DNA of 64,000 nucleotides, taken from NCBI GenBank assembly GCA_958496175.1, contig OY292277.1, positions 6,386,001 through 6,450,000 on the forward strand. The letters are read 5' to 3'. The translations under genes were made by a program, and so were the position numbers. Below the pieces are notes generated by a model, which saw only the letters and a list, made by a program, of their open reading frames with translations, had not been told where the DNA came from and did not search any database. This DNA comes from Sisyra terminalis (Eukaryota; Arthropoda; Insecta; Neuroptera; Sisyridae). This document shows, one piece after another, positions 34,191-47,284 of this stretch. The stretch's first letter is position 1. The number at the start of each line of letters is the position of its first letter.

Positions 34191-36189
34191 GCAATATTTT
34201 AGTAAATTGAAAATTAAATTTTCCTGAAAGAAGTTCAAATAAACAACAATGAAAAAGTCAAAGGACAAAAACATATTTTGAAAGATTTACTTTTGATTTT
34301 TCACCATTTAGTCTGTGAAAATAATTGTCAGATAGCTCAAAACTATTTTAATTTTTCTTTTTACAGTGTTACATATTTATTATATTTTTTTTAAGACATT
34401 TACCAAAAAATTTTTAAGCCAACTATATTGAAAGATTTCGCTTAAGTATGGTAAAGTACCACATTGTTCGGAAAAATTGTGGCTTTTAATGATCCCAAAA
34501 ACTTTTTATTTCGTATATCAAATAAATGCATTGAATAAATTGCATTTCAAGCCTCAAAGAAAATTTTAATAATATTGAATCATAGAATTATTTTTTGAAT
34601 ACAAACTGCATTTTTTAATCCTAAGTTGGTAAAAACCACGAATTTTCTCCAATCCAGATATCATATAATTGAATCACTGGCATATTAAAACATTAAACTA
34701 AAAAATATTTCGATAGCATTTATCGAATTCCCAAAAACAACATCGAAAGCTTTTATTATAATCTAGAAAAAATACCCAAAAAATTTCTGCAAGCACAAAA
34801 AAAAATAACAAGAAAAGGAATTGGTTTTTCCTAAACGACTTGTTCCAAAACTGAAGTCTTGTTATCTTTTTTTTCCCCCAAGAAACCTTTTACCTTCCGT
34901 TTTACAATCCACTTGTTTCATAAGAAAACACAGAAAGTTATTTGACGCCTTAAGTACTTGGTTATCTAAACATAGCTTCGAATCATTGAATATGAAAATA
35001 TGATAGAGAAAGCTTTCGATCAAATTTCAAGCAACATTGCTCATGGTTTTTTCGAAATAAAGAAAAGCTATGTAGGAGAAACTTGAGAGCTTTTCGCATT
35101 TATTCGTTGAAATTGTATGTTTTCCTTGTTTTTTTTTTTTAAAAAAACAAAATTGTTCAAACTTTATAATGAAAACAGTCTTTACCATTACCCAAAGTCA
35201 CCAAAAAGCTCAAGAATTTTAATATATCATAGTTTAGAGTGGTAACTTGCCATGTTCTGTTTTAATGATTTTTTTGTTGATCCATTAGAAAGGAAATACA
35301 AAATTCTCTCGAATGTCAAACTGATAAATCACTTTAAATACAAAAATTTCACAATATAATGAAACGAAAACCTGCTTTATATACTAACTTATGTGGCTTA
35401 CATTCACGTTTTTCGTTCCCCTGTAAAATTTGTTAAAAAGGATTTAATTGATTAACACTTCAGACTTTAGATTCTCTAAATTTAGCTTCGAAAATGTTCA
35501 ATAATTTCAAATATAAACACTTCTAAATTTGACCTGAAAATCATTAATTGGTTCCTCAATTTTTGCTTCATCAATCATCAAAAATTTTTTTGGAAGACAT
35601 CAATTTTTAATACTTAAAAACTTTAATTAACACAATCTCTTCATTTTTGATGAAAAGATTCAACAATGAAAATCTTTTCACTTTAAAATTACTTCAGTTT
35701 TTCCTTCTGATTATATGCAAATGCATTTTCCATCTTAACTCTTAAAAATATTCCAAACTAGTTTTCTCATTATTTCGTTTCTTAACTACAATAGTTATAT
35801 TTTTCATTTCTATCCCTGAATAAATTTAATAAAAAAGTTCCATTTTTTCTACACTTAAAAGCTCAAACATATAAACTTAAATCGTCAATAATAGTTCGCA
35901 GAAAAATTTCATTAAAAACTCCCTATTTTTCCTAAAGTAAATATCCCTTAATTAAGCCTCTAAAACTGCAATGGATCTATTAAAATTTTCCGTTTTTTCT
36001 TACAGTTTTTTATCGAATACGATATTTTTCCTTCCTTAGTCTCAATTTAACTTTTTCAAGTCTTAATTAGCATGTCTCTGTCTTTATAGCCAAAAGCTCT
36101 TAAAATGTTATAACTAAACAAAAAAATTTAAGTCATTTAATTATTTTATTAGTTGTGAAGCTAATATTTATATAGTAGGGAAACCTGCA
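34191..36189. other. AT-rich non-coding DNA
   Basis: No gene or element end recognised; low-complexity A/T text throughout. Confidence 0.5.
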
Positions 36190-36700
36190 CGAAGTTGACC
36201 ACCAGAAATCAGATCAACCAGGGGTGAATCCTAGGTGACAAAAGTATAAAGGTAAATGTAAGAATCAATGTCTTTGCCCGTCTATGATCCAGCATGCCAT
36301 TCACAGGCCCATAGCCTGTGCTTTATACCTCAAAATTGGTAGAGAGAAATAGCATCAAGGAATATGAAAAAATATCAATAGGCAAAAATACAGTAGGATG
36401 ATGGAAAAATCATCTCTGAATCGAACTAGTAAATACTTAATCTCACAAAAAATCAGGTCAGATGGCAACGGGTCTAATAACCGGCCATTGCTGACTGAAG
36501 AAACAGCTACATGCAATTAGAGAACATATGAATGATGCAATCTATACAGATTCTGTCAGGCAAAGGATTAACAGCTTCCCATTGTTGGGAAGCATCTCAT
36601 TGTCCCCTTGTTGAAACAAATGGAGATATAAGGAATATCTAAATATTTAGTCGAAAAGCATCTAGTACGTCAATTGCAGAGATTTGCGCAGCTACTTGAT
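36190..36700 (+). pseudogene. Non-LTR retrotransposon relic (RNase H/C-terminal side)
   Basis: The plus-strand reading around 36454-36560 gives GQMATGLITGHC, a stop, LKKQLHAIREHMNDAIYTDS. This resembles the 'LLTGHxxLxxHLxxxGxxxxxxCRxC' segment of jockey- and R1-like retrotransposons. Stops and frameshifts occur, and the cysteines are lost. Flanking sequence (36190-36440 and to 36700) is less AT-rich and probably belongs to the same decayed element. Confidence 0.65.
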
Positions 36701-37136
36701 CTCAAATAGGGAAAACAAAAGCCCAGGAAACATAGTAAGCTTTAAGGCTACAGTATAAAGGCCTCAATCAACCTTATCCTAACTAAGCAATATAATATAT
36801 GAATACAAAAACCGTAATTCTAGAACAATTACTAAACTAGAATATTATTAAATTAAGGGCAGGTGATATTCCCTTACCATCTTCATAGATGTCCAATATT
36901 GTTCCATCCAATTTCTATCTATTTCGACCGTTGCACTTTATAAGTGGTCAAAAAATTGACATTTGTTAAAAATTGGGTTTTTCAAATATTTGGCTTCGTA
37001 ATTAACTGATTTTTTACTAGCTTGGGATTAAAAATGTCCACAGTGGATGTCAAAAAGTTGATGATATTGAGAAAGATTAGATATATCATTAATTTAGGTA
37101 CAACTTGTTAAAAAATTACATTACTTTCCGGTTTCT
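36701..37136. other. Non-coding DNA
   Basis: No gene recognised; possibly the eroded tail of the preceding retrotransposon. Confidence 0.35.
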
Positions 37137-37144
37137 AGTACATT

Positions 37145-37832
37145 CAGTGGCGTAGCTACCTAGGGGCTAGGCGGGGCAGTACCCCGGGGCTCTAGAATCC
37201 TTACCAGAAATCTTAATCGAACTGAACTTTTGGAAATCCAGTTGGAAGTTCACCAATTATGTAAGGAAATAATGAGCAAATATGGAGTGGTAGAATGCCA
37301 TCTAACGGAAGTATTTACAGCAATATTCTTTACAATTCCTGTCACTTCTGCAGTAACTGAAAGCTCATTTAGCAAATTACAAATAATAAAAAATTATTTA
37401 AGAAATAATATGGGCCAAACTCGACTCTGATATTTATCGCTAATAGTAATTGAAAACAAAACCGCATCGATCCTGGATTTAAACAAAATCATTGATACTT
37501 TTGCGAAAACTAAAGTTAGGAAAAAATTGTAAATATAATTGTTAATTTGGTCAGTTGGTAGACCCGACCTTTATATAATAAACCCTTGAATCTTCTTCTA
37601 TTTCGTTTTATTAGCCAAACCTACACCAAGTATTAATTGTAATTTATATTGTTACTGTTTAATATTTATTACCTGCCCTGCAGTGTACAAAAAAGAGCTT
37701 AAGTAGCTTAGCATTTTTCAAGTGTTAGTATATTTCACATTTTTATTTGATAAAACCTAATCAGTTTACATAGCAGTGGGGCCCCATTATTCAATTTGCC
37801 CCAAGGCCCTTGGTTACCTAGCTACACCACTG
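37145..37832 (+). mobile_element. hAT-family element, second copy
   Basis: The tips are cagtggcgtagctacctagg and (right) cctagctacaccactg, as at 2397-3103. The flanking 8-mers agtacatt (37137-37144) and agtacaca (37833-37840) agree at six positions. 688 bp. Interior homology to the first copy is continuous, so both derive from one internally deleted master. Confidence 0.88.
37230..37530 (+). pseudogene. hAT transposase C-terminal fragment, second copy
   Basis: The reading contains VTSAVTESSFSKLQIIKNYL then NNMGQTR, the same dimerisation segment as in the first copy, with substitutions and a small deletion (FTAIFFTIPV for FTAMLLFFTIPV). It stops after GQTRL and continues recognisably (KTASILDLNKIIDTF). 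Confidence 0.8.
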
Positions 37833-39242
37833 AGTACACAGGTATACTATTAAACTTAAATGAATGATTTTCTATCGCAAACAAAAAGATAAAATAAATA
37901 AAATCGAGAGAAAAATTAAAGTAAAATTGTATGGAAATGTATTCCATGAAAAGTCTTTTTCAGTAACTAGAAAGCTGAAATTTTTTTTCATATAGAAAGA
38001 AGAAATTATTTTCGATACATTAATAATAAAAAAGACCAATTTTTCCAAATTATTTCCCATTAACTGTTCATTAATTTCACTTCTTCATATCCAATTGGTT
38101 CTGCAATTTTATATTTATGTTTTCAGTAACTGTTTTCCTGGTCATTTCCTTCCGGTTGTAAACGTTTTTTTTTTTAACTTAACAACAAAAAGCTTAATCT
38201 GAACAAATATTTTTTTTGATTTCTGAATTGCAATAACTAAATATAGAGTCAACTAATTCTACAAAAAATTTGACCTAAATCTATGATTGCTTCGACCATT
38301 TTTCCTGATTGAATTTTTCTCACCATTTTCCCTTTTTTGTCATTTTCCCTAGTGCATCAAATTTTCCATCACTTAACCCCGAATTCAACCTCTTTCAAGC
38401 CTAAATTGACTTGCCAAACCAAATTAAAGCTCACAAAGCTCAATCAAACGTTTGATTTAATTTATTCAACTAAAATTGATATTTTTCTATTCTACAAATA
38501 TTTCTGCCAGGATACATATGTCATCAGAAAAAAAAATATGCGTATATCCATTTCTTTTGGATATTAGACTTTCAATTCCGATCTTAGTTAGTAAAAAAAC
38601 ATTAATTGAAAGATTTAAAAAAAAAAAACAAGTTGTTGAATAGTTGACCGATTTTTACTAACATTGTTCATAGTAACTTCTATAAAATAATACTTCTTCA
38701 AGGAAAAAAACAATACTATTATAACTGAAAGGCTTTAAAATATTAAAAGTGCATAATTTTTTTACAAAGAAATGCAAATCTCTTTGGTTTTCAATATTCA
38801 AATTTTTTCTACATACCGTGATTTTCTAGGATAATACTTAATGTTTGTCCCTAAGTAATAATTAATCAATGGTTTAATTACTATGAGTTAATTAAAACAT
38901 AAGTTTATTAATTTTTGCATAGAAAAAAAAATACGTTGAATATTCAAACTTTGTACACTGCATAAATTTCTGTATAATAACTTAATGTTTTGCATAAGTT
39001 TATTTTGCAATTTTTGAAAAGGGTTTTCGTAATTTTTCATGACTCAAAAGAGTTCTGGTATTCTCTAGTCCTAGATTTTCATTTAAAAAAAAAGAAGTCC
39101 ATTTTTAAGGAAAAAATATTTTTTATGATAATCCTAGCATTATACAAAATGGGGTAGAAAGTTTGGTGAACAAAAAAGAATAACATTTGGCAAAATTATT
39201 TTTTAATCGTAACAATATCCAGATGTACACCATTGTCTACAA
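37833..39242. other. AT-rich non-coding DNA
   Basis: No gene or element recognised. Confidence 0.5.
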
Positions 39243-39412
39243 CAGCGGTTCCCAATCTTTTTCAGCCGCGGACCCCCAAGGAAATCAAGCACAATGCCAA
39301 GGACCCCTGAGTGAAAAAAGGTGCAATTTTCGGACAATATTATACTTTAGTATTCCTTCATTAAATTAAAAAATGAAAAACAAACTTTTTCAAATAGGAC
39401 CGCGGACCCCCA
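39243..39412. mobile_element. hAT MITE, right end lost
   Basis: It starts cagcggttcccaatcttttt and is followed by cagccgcggacccccaagga, as in the element at 22188. It stops at ccgcggacccccagggtgg, where a family B palindrome fragment begins, so the right tip is replaced or lost. Confidence 0.75.
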
Positions 39413-39586
39413 GGGTGGAAATTTAAAAATAAAAAATCAGAGTTTCCGTGTATTTTCAATGGGAAATCTTTACACGTCTTGGTCGAGGACTTAAAATTAA
39501 TATTAAAGGCTCAAACTTTCAGAGAATTTTTTTTTTTTGGTATTTCCAACAAAATTTCACAATGGGACGAAAAAAAAAATCACCCT
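39413..39586 (+). mobile_element. Palindromic family B fragment
   Basis: Right-terminal 170 bp of family B: tttccgtgtattttcaatgg, tacacgtcttggtcgaggac and aaattaatattaaaggctca, ending tcaccc before TA. The left part is absent. Confidence 0.8.
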
Positions 39587-39639
39587 AATATATATGATAA
39601 TATATATAATATATATGTATGATAATGGTTAGAAAAATT

Positions 39640-39850
39640 AAACATTTTTTTTAATTCAGTTTTTCATCTCTTACGTACTTAGTTTTTTTTCTAAAGTAAT
39701 TTTTTTAAAGTAATTGCTAAATAAAATATAAATATTTTAATGTTACTTAGAAAATGTATAAAATAAATGTTAATGATGAAGGCGATGAATAATTACTTTA
39801 GAAAAAAAACTAAGTACGTAAGAGCTGAAAAACTGGATTAAAAAATAGAT
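39640..39850. repeat. Palindrome, about 85-bp arms
   Basis: ttcagtttttcatctcttac followed by gtacttagttttttttctaa is mirrored at 39790-39845 (aaaactaagtacgtaagagc). The loop is AT-rich. Non-coding; flanking sequence is related to repeat G. Confidence 0.7.
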
Positions 39851-40001
39851 TTTATTTTTCTTGCCATTATCTAACATTTTTAAAAATTCGAAAAAATTAT
39901 ATTTATTAAACTGAGACAAGGGGATGATGTACAAAAAATTACGTGATAGTACTAAAAGATTTTAGCACAAAAAAAAATGTTTAAGGAATACTTCTTTTTT
40001 T

Positions 40002-40410
40002 TAACTATTGTCTAATATTTTTAAAAATCTGAAAAAATTATATATTGTAGAATGATGATAGAGGATTATATAGAAAAAAAAGTAAGTTGTACCAAACGAT
40101 TTTGGCATAAAAAAAAATTTTTTTGAAAAAATAAATCGTATTTTTAACAACGATCGATCTGATTCATGAACGAATTTTTCTCGGAATACCACTTAGTGAT
40201 ATCTTGAAACTCATAAGCACTTTTTTCGGTATTATCAAACAGTTTCGGAGAATATTAAATTTGAAAAAAAAAATATTTTCTACACAAAAACGCGCATATT
40301 TTAGAAAACTTGGCTGAGATATTATCCATACTGTAAGGTATTTTCAGAAAAAAAAAATAGCCCGATTGAAATGTGGGCATTTTAGACCATCTTATCTAGC
40401 AAGGGCCTTT
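40002..40410 (-). repeat. Dispersed repeat family G, copy 3
   Basis: The inverse of copy 1 over about 400 bp, ending agcaagggccttt. It extends further than copy 2 at the inner end (ctattgtctaatatttttaa shared with copy 1). Confidence 0.75.
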
Positions 40411-42020
40411 TATTATTTTTTTTCTATTCAAGCTACTGATAAGATTGATTATTTTCTAAATCTGTTTCAACGTTTTGTGATATATCACTGAAAATAAACG
40501 TTCAACTTCGCATTCAAATAAAAAATCCCTCCGGGACGTTTCATATAACCATAGCAATAACGAAACGCCGATCCAGACTTGGCTAGAGACCTTTTTCCCA
40601 CTTGAAACTCAATATACTCTAAATAAAAAAACCTCCCTCCAATCATTTAAAATCCGACATTTCAATAAAACTAATAAGAAATTCACCAATACGCTTAATA
40701 AATTTTCAAGGAAAAATTGAAAATTTCAGAAAAAAATCCTTTGATATTTTCCCTTTAATTGCAAAGTTTCTCCATTACATTTTCCGCTACACCGTCTACT
40801 AGACAAACAAAAGTAAAAACTCGATCCATTAAAAATATATTAAACACATCACTTTCATGTCCAAACAACCCCCTATCTATGCCCACCAACCCTCCCATAC
40901 CATAAACCAAAAAAAAAAAAACTTTAACACTAAATTCAGAGGTCTTGTTTGTTTGACCTTCTTCACTCTATTTTCTTATTGTTTAATAATCAATAACAGA
41001 ACGAATTTAAAGGTTTGAGAAAATGGAGAGAAACGCGGCCAATTTCGGGGATGAGAGTTTGTCATTACGAAAAAATTACGTTTCAAAACAAAAAAAAAAC
41101 GCGGAATATTCTTGAGACCAGAAAAATCGTTAATCCGATTTGATGTAAATTTAATTATTAATTAATTGAATTATAATGCAAAATAATAGAATTAATCCGA
41201 GCTTATGGGCTTATTATTTTATAATTGCATTAGAGCAACTTTGTAGGCTATTAGTGTAGTAAGTTGTCGTATTTTCTTTTCCAATATATAGACAAATTTA
41301 AACTATCTATTACTATATATTTATATACAATATCAAATATAGGTCAAGAAGAAAAAGCTTTATAAGTTTTTTTGTTCAGTTAATACTTAAAATAAAGCTT
41401 TTATAAAATAAAATGAAAAAAAAAACATACATATTTCCATTACATTTACAATTCTAATAACGTTATTGTGTATTTTGGTTCGTTTTACAATTTTATTTTT
41501 CCAGTTTGTGTTTTTTTTTTATATTTATTTAAATGCAAATTCTATTAAAGTTATTTGCATAAGATAAGAGATATATTTTTTTTTTGGTTTATCTATGAAA
41601 ATCTGTTCGTACAAAATACGTAAAAGAAATTGATAACAATCTTTGAAAAAAGATAATAAGTTCTACGTTTTTATTAAGTCATATCAATATAGACGATTTT
41701 TTTTCATTGTTTCCATAGTATCAATTTTGGGAATTAAAGATTTTTCAAAGAACGTCTTTTGTTATTTGCATGGAAAATTATAACATTTTGTAAGAAATGC
41801 ATTAAAGCTTTGCACCAATTGAGACCTGGGAAAGTTTCGATAAGTAGCTGCAATTTATTTTTAAATAGCTGACACCCTCAACTTCCTCTAAGTGGCTTTT
41901 TAATGTATGAAAAATCTTTTTATTCACCTCTTTTCAATTTGATTCACTAAACTGTTAATACCCTAGATGGTAAAAGTTTTCCTCTACAAATATGGTTACT
42001 TTTTAAAACATTGGCTGGAT
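40411..42020. other. AT-rich non-coding DNA
   Basis: No gene recognised. The ORF at 41967-42161 overlaps the outer MITE end and has no known domain. Confidence 0.45.
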
Positions 42021-42022
42021 CT

Positions 42023-42389
42023 AAGGATTATAAAGTACACAGGTTGCCCCATTCCAGGGGGATCCGAAGTATTTAGAAATGTTAATCAGACAGAATGTAT
42101 ACATATTGATTCAATATACGAACGATTTGGATATATTGCTACCAAGGCTACCAACAGTTAAGAATTTGAATTCCTTCTGGAGACGTCATTCATCCCATGA
42201 GGCCACCCAAGGTTTATAAAAGACACAGGTGGTCTCATGCGCTACGTGACGTTTCCAGAAGAAATTCGTAAATATCTTCAGACTGATTCAAATTTCAAAA
42301 TTCTTCGTATGACGTCATTTTTTTTCTAATGGGATTACCTGTGTAATTTATAAACCTTGGACGCCACCTGTGTATTTTATAAACCTTGG
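42023..42389. mobile_element. Outer, older copy of the 9-bp-duplication MITE
   Basis: The left end aaggattataaagtacacag and the right end tgtgtattttataaaccttg match the tips of the MITE family. They enclose the intact copy at 42208-42359 plus other sequence, so an older copy was split by a younger one. The left tip is eroded. Confidence 0.5.
42208..42359. mobile_element. MITE with 9-bp target duplication, second copy
   Basis: 152 bp, about 93% like the copy at 12945 by eye (shared ttcagactgattcaaatttc and ttcttcgtatgacgtcat). The flanks gaggccacc (42199-42207) and gacgccacc (42360-42368) differ at one of nine bases. Confidence 0.85.
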
Positions 42390-43170
42390 GATGGTCCTGG
42401 ATAAATTTCACCAGCATTTTAAATTCATGTTGGCTATACTGGAGTGAATAATTCGGCAAAAGCTTCCCAGAAAAACTTAGCCACAAGTGCTGCGTTCCCT
42501 ACCGGAACTAGACTTGAATTTCTGTTCATTGGTTTGTCCTGAGATTTAAAATGGGGCGTCGAAAACTGAAAAAGTTTGAGAACCTCTGTTCGAAGCTATA
42601 AAAGAAAAAACAATTGACAACTAACAAAAAAGAATAACCAAAGCCAAACCAGTAGTTCTCAAAAACTTAAAGCCACTAATAGACAAAGAAAAAAGATTTT
42701 GAATATTAAATTGGGGAAACTACGTTTTCATGGTTTTCTTTATAACGGTAACAACCATTTTTTCCTCAAATTCTACTAAATAGAATTTTTTTTGATTAGT
42801 CACAGCCTTTAAAAGTATTTCTTTTGAACTAATATTCCAAAAAAGGTTTTCCTTATGGACAAAAATCTAGGATTTTAAATTTTCACTCAAGTATCTTTCA
42901 ATCCGTTTAACAAGATCAAGAACGTTTGTTATGGGCAAAACAAATGACAATCGGTTGGTGCCAAGATCAAATTATAAATTAGATGGAGTAGAATTTTTCA
43001 ACCAAATTCTGGACTAACTTCCGGATATTCTGATCTATCCATATTACAACTAATCTAACCAAAGTTTCCTTTTTCCACTCCAATCATTTTTAGATTTCTG
43101 GCCTGGAGCTTTCCTTGTTGGTTCCCTTATTTTTCCCCAAAAATTGCCACAGTAGTAGCCAAAAATTATA
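42390..43170. other. Non-coding DNA
   Basis: A possible hAT tip (gtttgagaacctctg) lies at about 42575. Otherwise nothing recognised. Confidence 0.35.
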
Positions 43171-43175
43171 CGTCC

Positions 43176-43505
43176 AGCAATCCCCCTTATATCACGGTGA
43201 TTAGTTCCACGTTATAGAAAAATGCGTAGTGCGAACATTATCGTATAGCGCATTTGTATGATCCCGTATAACGCGTTATAGAAAATTGATTCACGTTTAA
43301 CTTTTCTCCTATAAGGTGGTTCGTTAAATCGAATATTAAAGAAAAACTATGTTTAAAACGAATATGTAATTAATTAAAATCAAATATAAACATAACAAAG
43401 GAAATTTCCACGTTATATGGGAAAATACACGTGCTTACGAAGTATATAAAATCACGTACTTTGAAAACGCGTTATTTGAAATCCGTGTTTTAAGGGAGAT
43501 TATTG
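43176..43505. mobile_element. pogo/Tigger-like MITE
   Basis: The left tip is cagcaatcccccttatatca and the right tip ttttaagggagattattg, followed by TA. The interior is full of 'cgttata' and 'acgcgtta' words, typical of Tigger-derived MITEs. The left TA has become TC. 330 bp, non-coding. Confidence 0.75.
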
Positions 43506-43507
43506 TA

Positions 43508-44968
43508 CATAGTTTTTTCTTTTTAACAAATACAAATACCAAACTTTATAAGAAATACTAATCTAGTATGGGGTCATAGAAAATTTTTCTAAAAAATACC
43601 GGATTGCTTGAATACTCAAAAAGGAAAAAAAGGACTCTGAAATTATCTATTATCTTTCCTTTTTCTTACCAAACCATTTGAATTGAAAATTTCTGAGATT
43701 AAATGGAAAATTGGACCTTCATTTGCCCTCTACTGATTAGAAAAAAAAGTAAATCCTAGTTCCAAGAAATAAAAACTAAATCTATCAACTAAATAAAGAT
43801 TAATTGTAACATTTGATAAAAGTTTTCGCCTTGTCATTGAATATCCATTTCTCCATATCCATTAATCACAAATACACTATCTATCATTTCCAATGAAACG
43901 ACCATAATACTTTGGCCTGCATTAGCTTGCATTGATTTTCCAACAATTGAAATCCATTTCACTCAAATGCAAACAAATTTCCCTACAAAAGTTTCATAAA
44001 AATTTCAATCTACACTTCCCCAAGTGATTTGGCAATGTTCTTTACAATAAAGTTTTTTTTATTTATTTCATTCGCTGCGCTTTAAAAATAACTAATCGTT
44101 TTTCCCATATAGGAAATATACGTAAAACGCAACCCGAATTTTCTTTTCCGTTCAATTTCGTCGAAAAATCGAACTCTACATTTCAAATCAAAACAAAGTC
44201 TCGACACGCGAATATTTAATTTCACAACAAAATACGTTTGGAATTTTCTTTTTATATCTTCAGGACGAAAAAAACGGAAGACGCAATTTGAACTTCTTGA
44301 AATTCGACAATTATGAATCAAATATTTTTTTTAAATCAAATAAAAATTGCTTCCTCCGCAAAAAAAAGATAACTCCTACTCGGAAAAATTTCAATTGAAA
44401 CTTTCATTGATATTAATCAGGTGACTGTCGTCCCACAACGTTTTTTTTTTTTTGTTCCCCTTATCCCGTCCTATTCTATTCCATCCCTTATTACTTCAAT
44501 ATTTTCATATTCATTTATTAAGTTGACTCAAACAACCTCTAACTTCATTATATATTCATCGAGCATAATTATATCCAATTCCCTCATTCTTCATTTTTTT
44601 TCAAGTTATTCTATCATATTACTATTTAATCGTTCATGGCTTTTCTCTTGTTAATAATCATTCCTGTTTCCCATGACTGATTCTATTCAAACCGTTTCAC
44701 CATCCCTTAACCGGCATCCCTTTTCGCCCCATTTCCCAACCAATGTCGTCCTATTATTAACATTTGATGTTCTATTGAAATTAGTTGTTTCTTATCGCTT
44801 TACCACATCTAAATGATAATGTCGTACTAGACTGATGAATGCAAGAAAAATATTTTCTTTTATAATCGAAAAGAAAATAATTGCCTTCGAATGCACTTAA
44901 GGGCAAGTTTGTAGATTGATAAAGATATGCCACCCCTGGCTATGAAATATATGGCTTAATTGTTTACA
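43508..44968. other. AT-rich non-coding DNA
   Basis: No gene recognised. The ORF at 44421-44654 is low complexity (I, S, F, L) and unlikely to be real. Confidence 0.45.
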
Positions 44969-47270
44969 TATCATTTACAATATTGTAAGTTGTAAGTTTC
45001 AGATCCTCGATGATGATAAATTGGTAAAAATATTCAGAGGACTAGGATCAAATAATAATCAGTCAAAACTAATTATTACTAGCTGATCCCCGCGACTTCG
45101 TCTGCGTAGCGTAGGTGTAGATTATATTTTCTTTTCAAATTTGCTATTTGTAGTGGTATATGAAAATTAGTATTTTTCTTATTTCTTTTACGAAAAACAT
45201 AATCATATTTAAAAACACTATCTTGTCGACTTGAAAAAGACACATTTAATAAACTGTTGCAAAGAATAAAATAGTTCTATGTAATAATCAATTCATTTTC
45301 AAAAATATTTATAAATATCTAAAAAGAGTATGTCTATTGCGTATACCTACGGTAGGTATACCTACCGTGAACCAAATAATCCGTAAATCAATCAGCATCT
45401 ATACAATTTAGGGTGATTTTTTTTTTTTTACTTTTTTTGACTTTTTTTGGTCCCATCGTGAAATTTTGTTGGAAATACCAAAAAAAAAAAATTCTCTGAA
45501 AGTTTGAGCTCTTAATATTAATTTTAAGTCCTCGACCAAGACGTGTAAAGATTTCCCATTGAAAATACACGGAAACTCTGATTTTTTATTTTTAAATTTC
45601 TATATCTCAGCGGCATTTCATGGGATCGCTTTTATCGAAGATGGTTTTTTCTCAGAATTAAACGCTCTACAAAAGTGTCCATTGCGACAAAGTCATAACT
45701 CACACCGGTGAGGTAGTACGGGCCACTGAACCTGATTTTTCCATAAAATTCAAGACTTAATATCTCGTTTAATATTGATTTTCGCGATTTGGTCTACAGG
45801 ACCTTTTTTGTAGGAAATCAAATTCTCTACAAGTTTTTTGTTTATAATTTTTCCGTAGCTCTTGTTATTTACGAGATAAATGCAAAAAAAACGCGAATTT
45901 TATGGAAAAATCAGGTTCAGTGGCCCGTACTACCTCACCGGTGTGAGTTACGACTTTGTCGCAATGGGCACTTTTGTAGAGCGTTTAATTCTGAGAAAAA
46001 ACCATCTTCGGTAAAAGCGATCCCATGAAATGCCGCTGAGATATAGAAATTTAAAAATAAAAAATCAGAGTTTCCGTGTATTTTCAATGGGAAATCTTTA
46101 CACGTCTTGGTCGAGGCCTTAAAATTAATATTAAGGGCTCAAACTTTCAGAGAATTTTTTTTTTGGTATTTCCAACAAAATTTCACGATGGGACCAAAAA
46201 AAGTCAAAAAAAAAAAAATCACCCTACTATACATAAATAAAAATATCGCCAAGTTTAGCAAATTCTTGGTAGAAGGAAAATTAAAAATATTTATGTGTTA
46301 CGGCAAATTTGTGAAATTGCGTATTACACGAAATCGGTAAAAAAGGGCCTAAGTCGTGAAAAACGCAACATCTTTGTCTAATACAAGAACTAGGCAGAAT
46401 AGTTTGCCTATTACACGTATGGATAACTTACAGTAGCTCTTTGATGGTATTTTACGGAACTAAACGATCTATAAATTTTATTACTCAAAAATATATCAAG
46501 AGAGATACTACGATTCTTTCGGTGCCACGATTTAATAACGGATTTTATAGATCTTAAAGAAATAAATCGAAAAAGAAGAGTAATTTTTTTCGATATATTG
46601 CATAGTTTCCGAAATATAGATGTATCGAAATATAGATAATTATTTTTGTTTAAAATTTTTTAGACGAACTTCTCGGGATTTTCATGAAAATAAAACATAT
46701 TCTTACAACCGTTGCTTTATCAATTTTAAGCTAAAAATTTTTGAGTTAAAAAACTATAAACGAGAGGTCCAGAGACGAGCTTTTATAGCGGTGGCATTTA
46801 TATATATTTTTTTAAAATGGAAAAACACTTATTGTGACATAACTGTAATAGTTAGACATATGCTGTCGCTTTATTTTTTGTAGATAATGATATGTTCTAC
46901 AAAATCGTACTACATTATTTTGTTCTATAACCAATAGTTTTCGCAGCGCACGCGATAAAAGAATGTTTTTTGGTAATTTTTTTCAGACCTTGGGTTACAT
47001 TTTTGGAGTTTTAGTATAGATCCTTAACTTTTTTGAAAATTTTATATAGCCTATGTTCACTGGAAATAGTGTAGCTTTCCAACAGTGAAAGAATTTTTCA
47101 AATCGGTCAAGTATTTTCGGAGACTATTCAAAACAAACAAACAATCAAATCTTTCCTCTTTATAATAATAGATAGAAGATAGATAGACATGCGCATGTAA
47201 TAAATAGTTTTGACTGATTATTATTTGATTCTAGTCCTCTGAATATTTTTACCAATTTATCATTTACAAT
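44969..47270. mobile_element. Composite element with long inverted ends
   Basis: A 65-bp sequence at 45013-45077 (aaattggtaaaaatattcag, aggactaggatcaaataata) is present inverted at 47197-47262. Just inside the left is actagctgatccccgcgact and just inside the right aaatcggtcaagtattttcg then aaacaaacaaacaatc, the head and tail of a repeat common in arthropods that I take to be a non-LTR retrotransposon or SINE (class uncertain). A 13-bp direct repeat tatcatttacaat flanks the whole (44969-44981, 47258-47270). A family B palindrome is nested inside. No intact ORF. The segment at 46460-46580 recurs inverted near 50215-50290. Confidence 0.55.
45411..46224. mobile_element. Palindromic family B element, complete
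   Basis: TA-flanked (45409-45410, 46225-46226), 814 bp. The left tip is gggtgattttttttttt and the right tip aaaaaaaaaaatcaccc. Arms of some 390 bp mirror each other closely: ctcgaccaagacgtgtaaag, catgggatcgcttttatcga, ctcacaccggtgaggtagta. The centre is near 45815. Subterminal boxes are gagctcttaatattaatttt and its inverse. ORFs within are arm readings. Confidence 0.92.
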
Positions 47271-47284
47271 CTTTAGTAAAAGAC

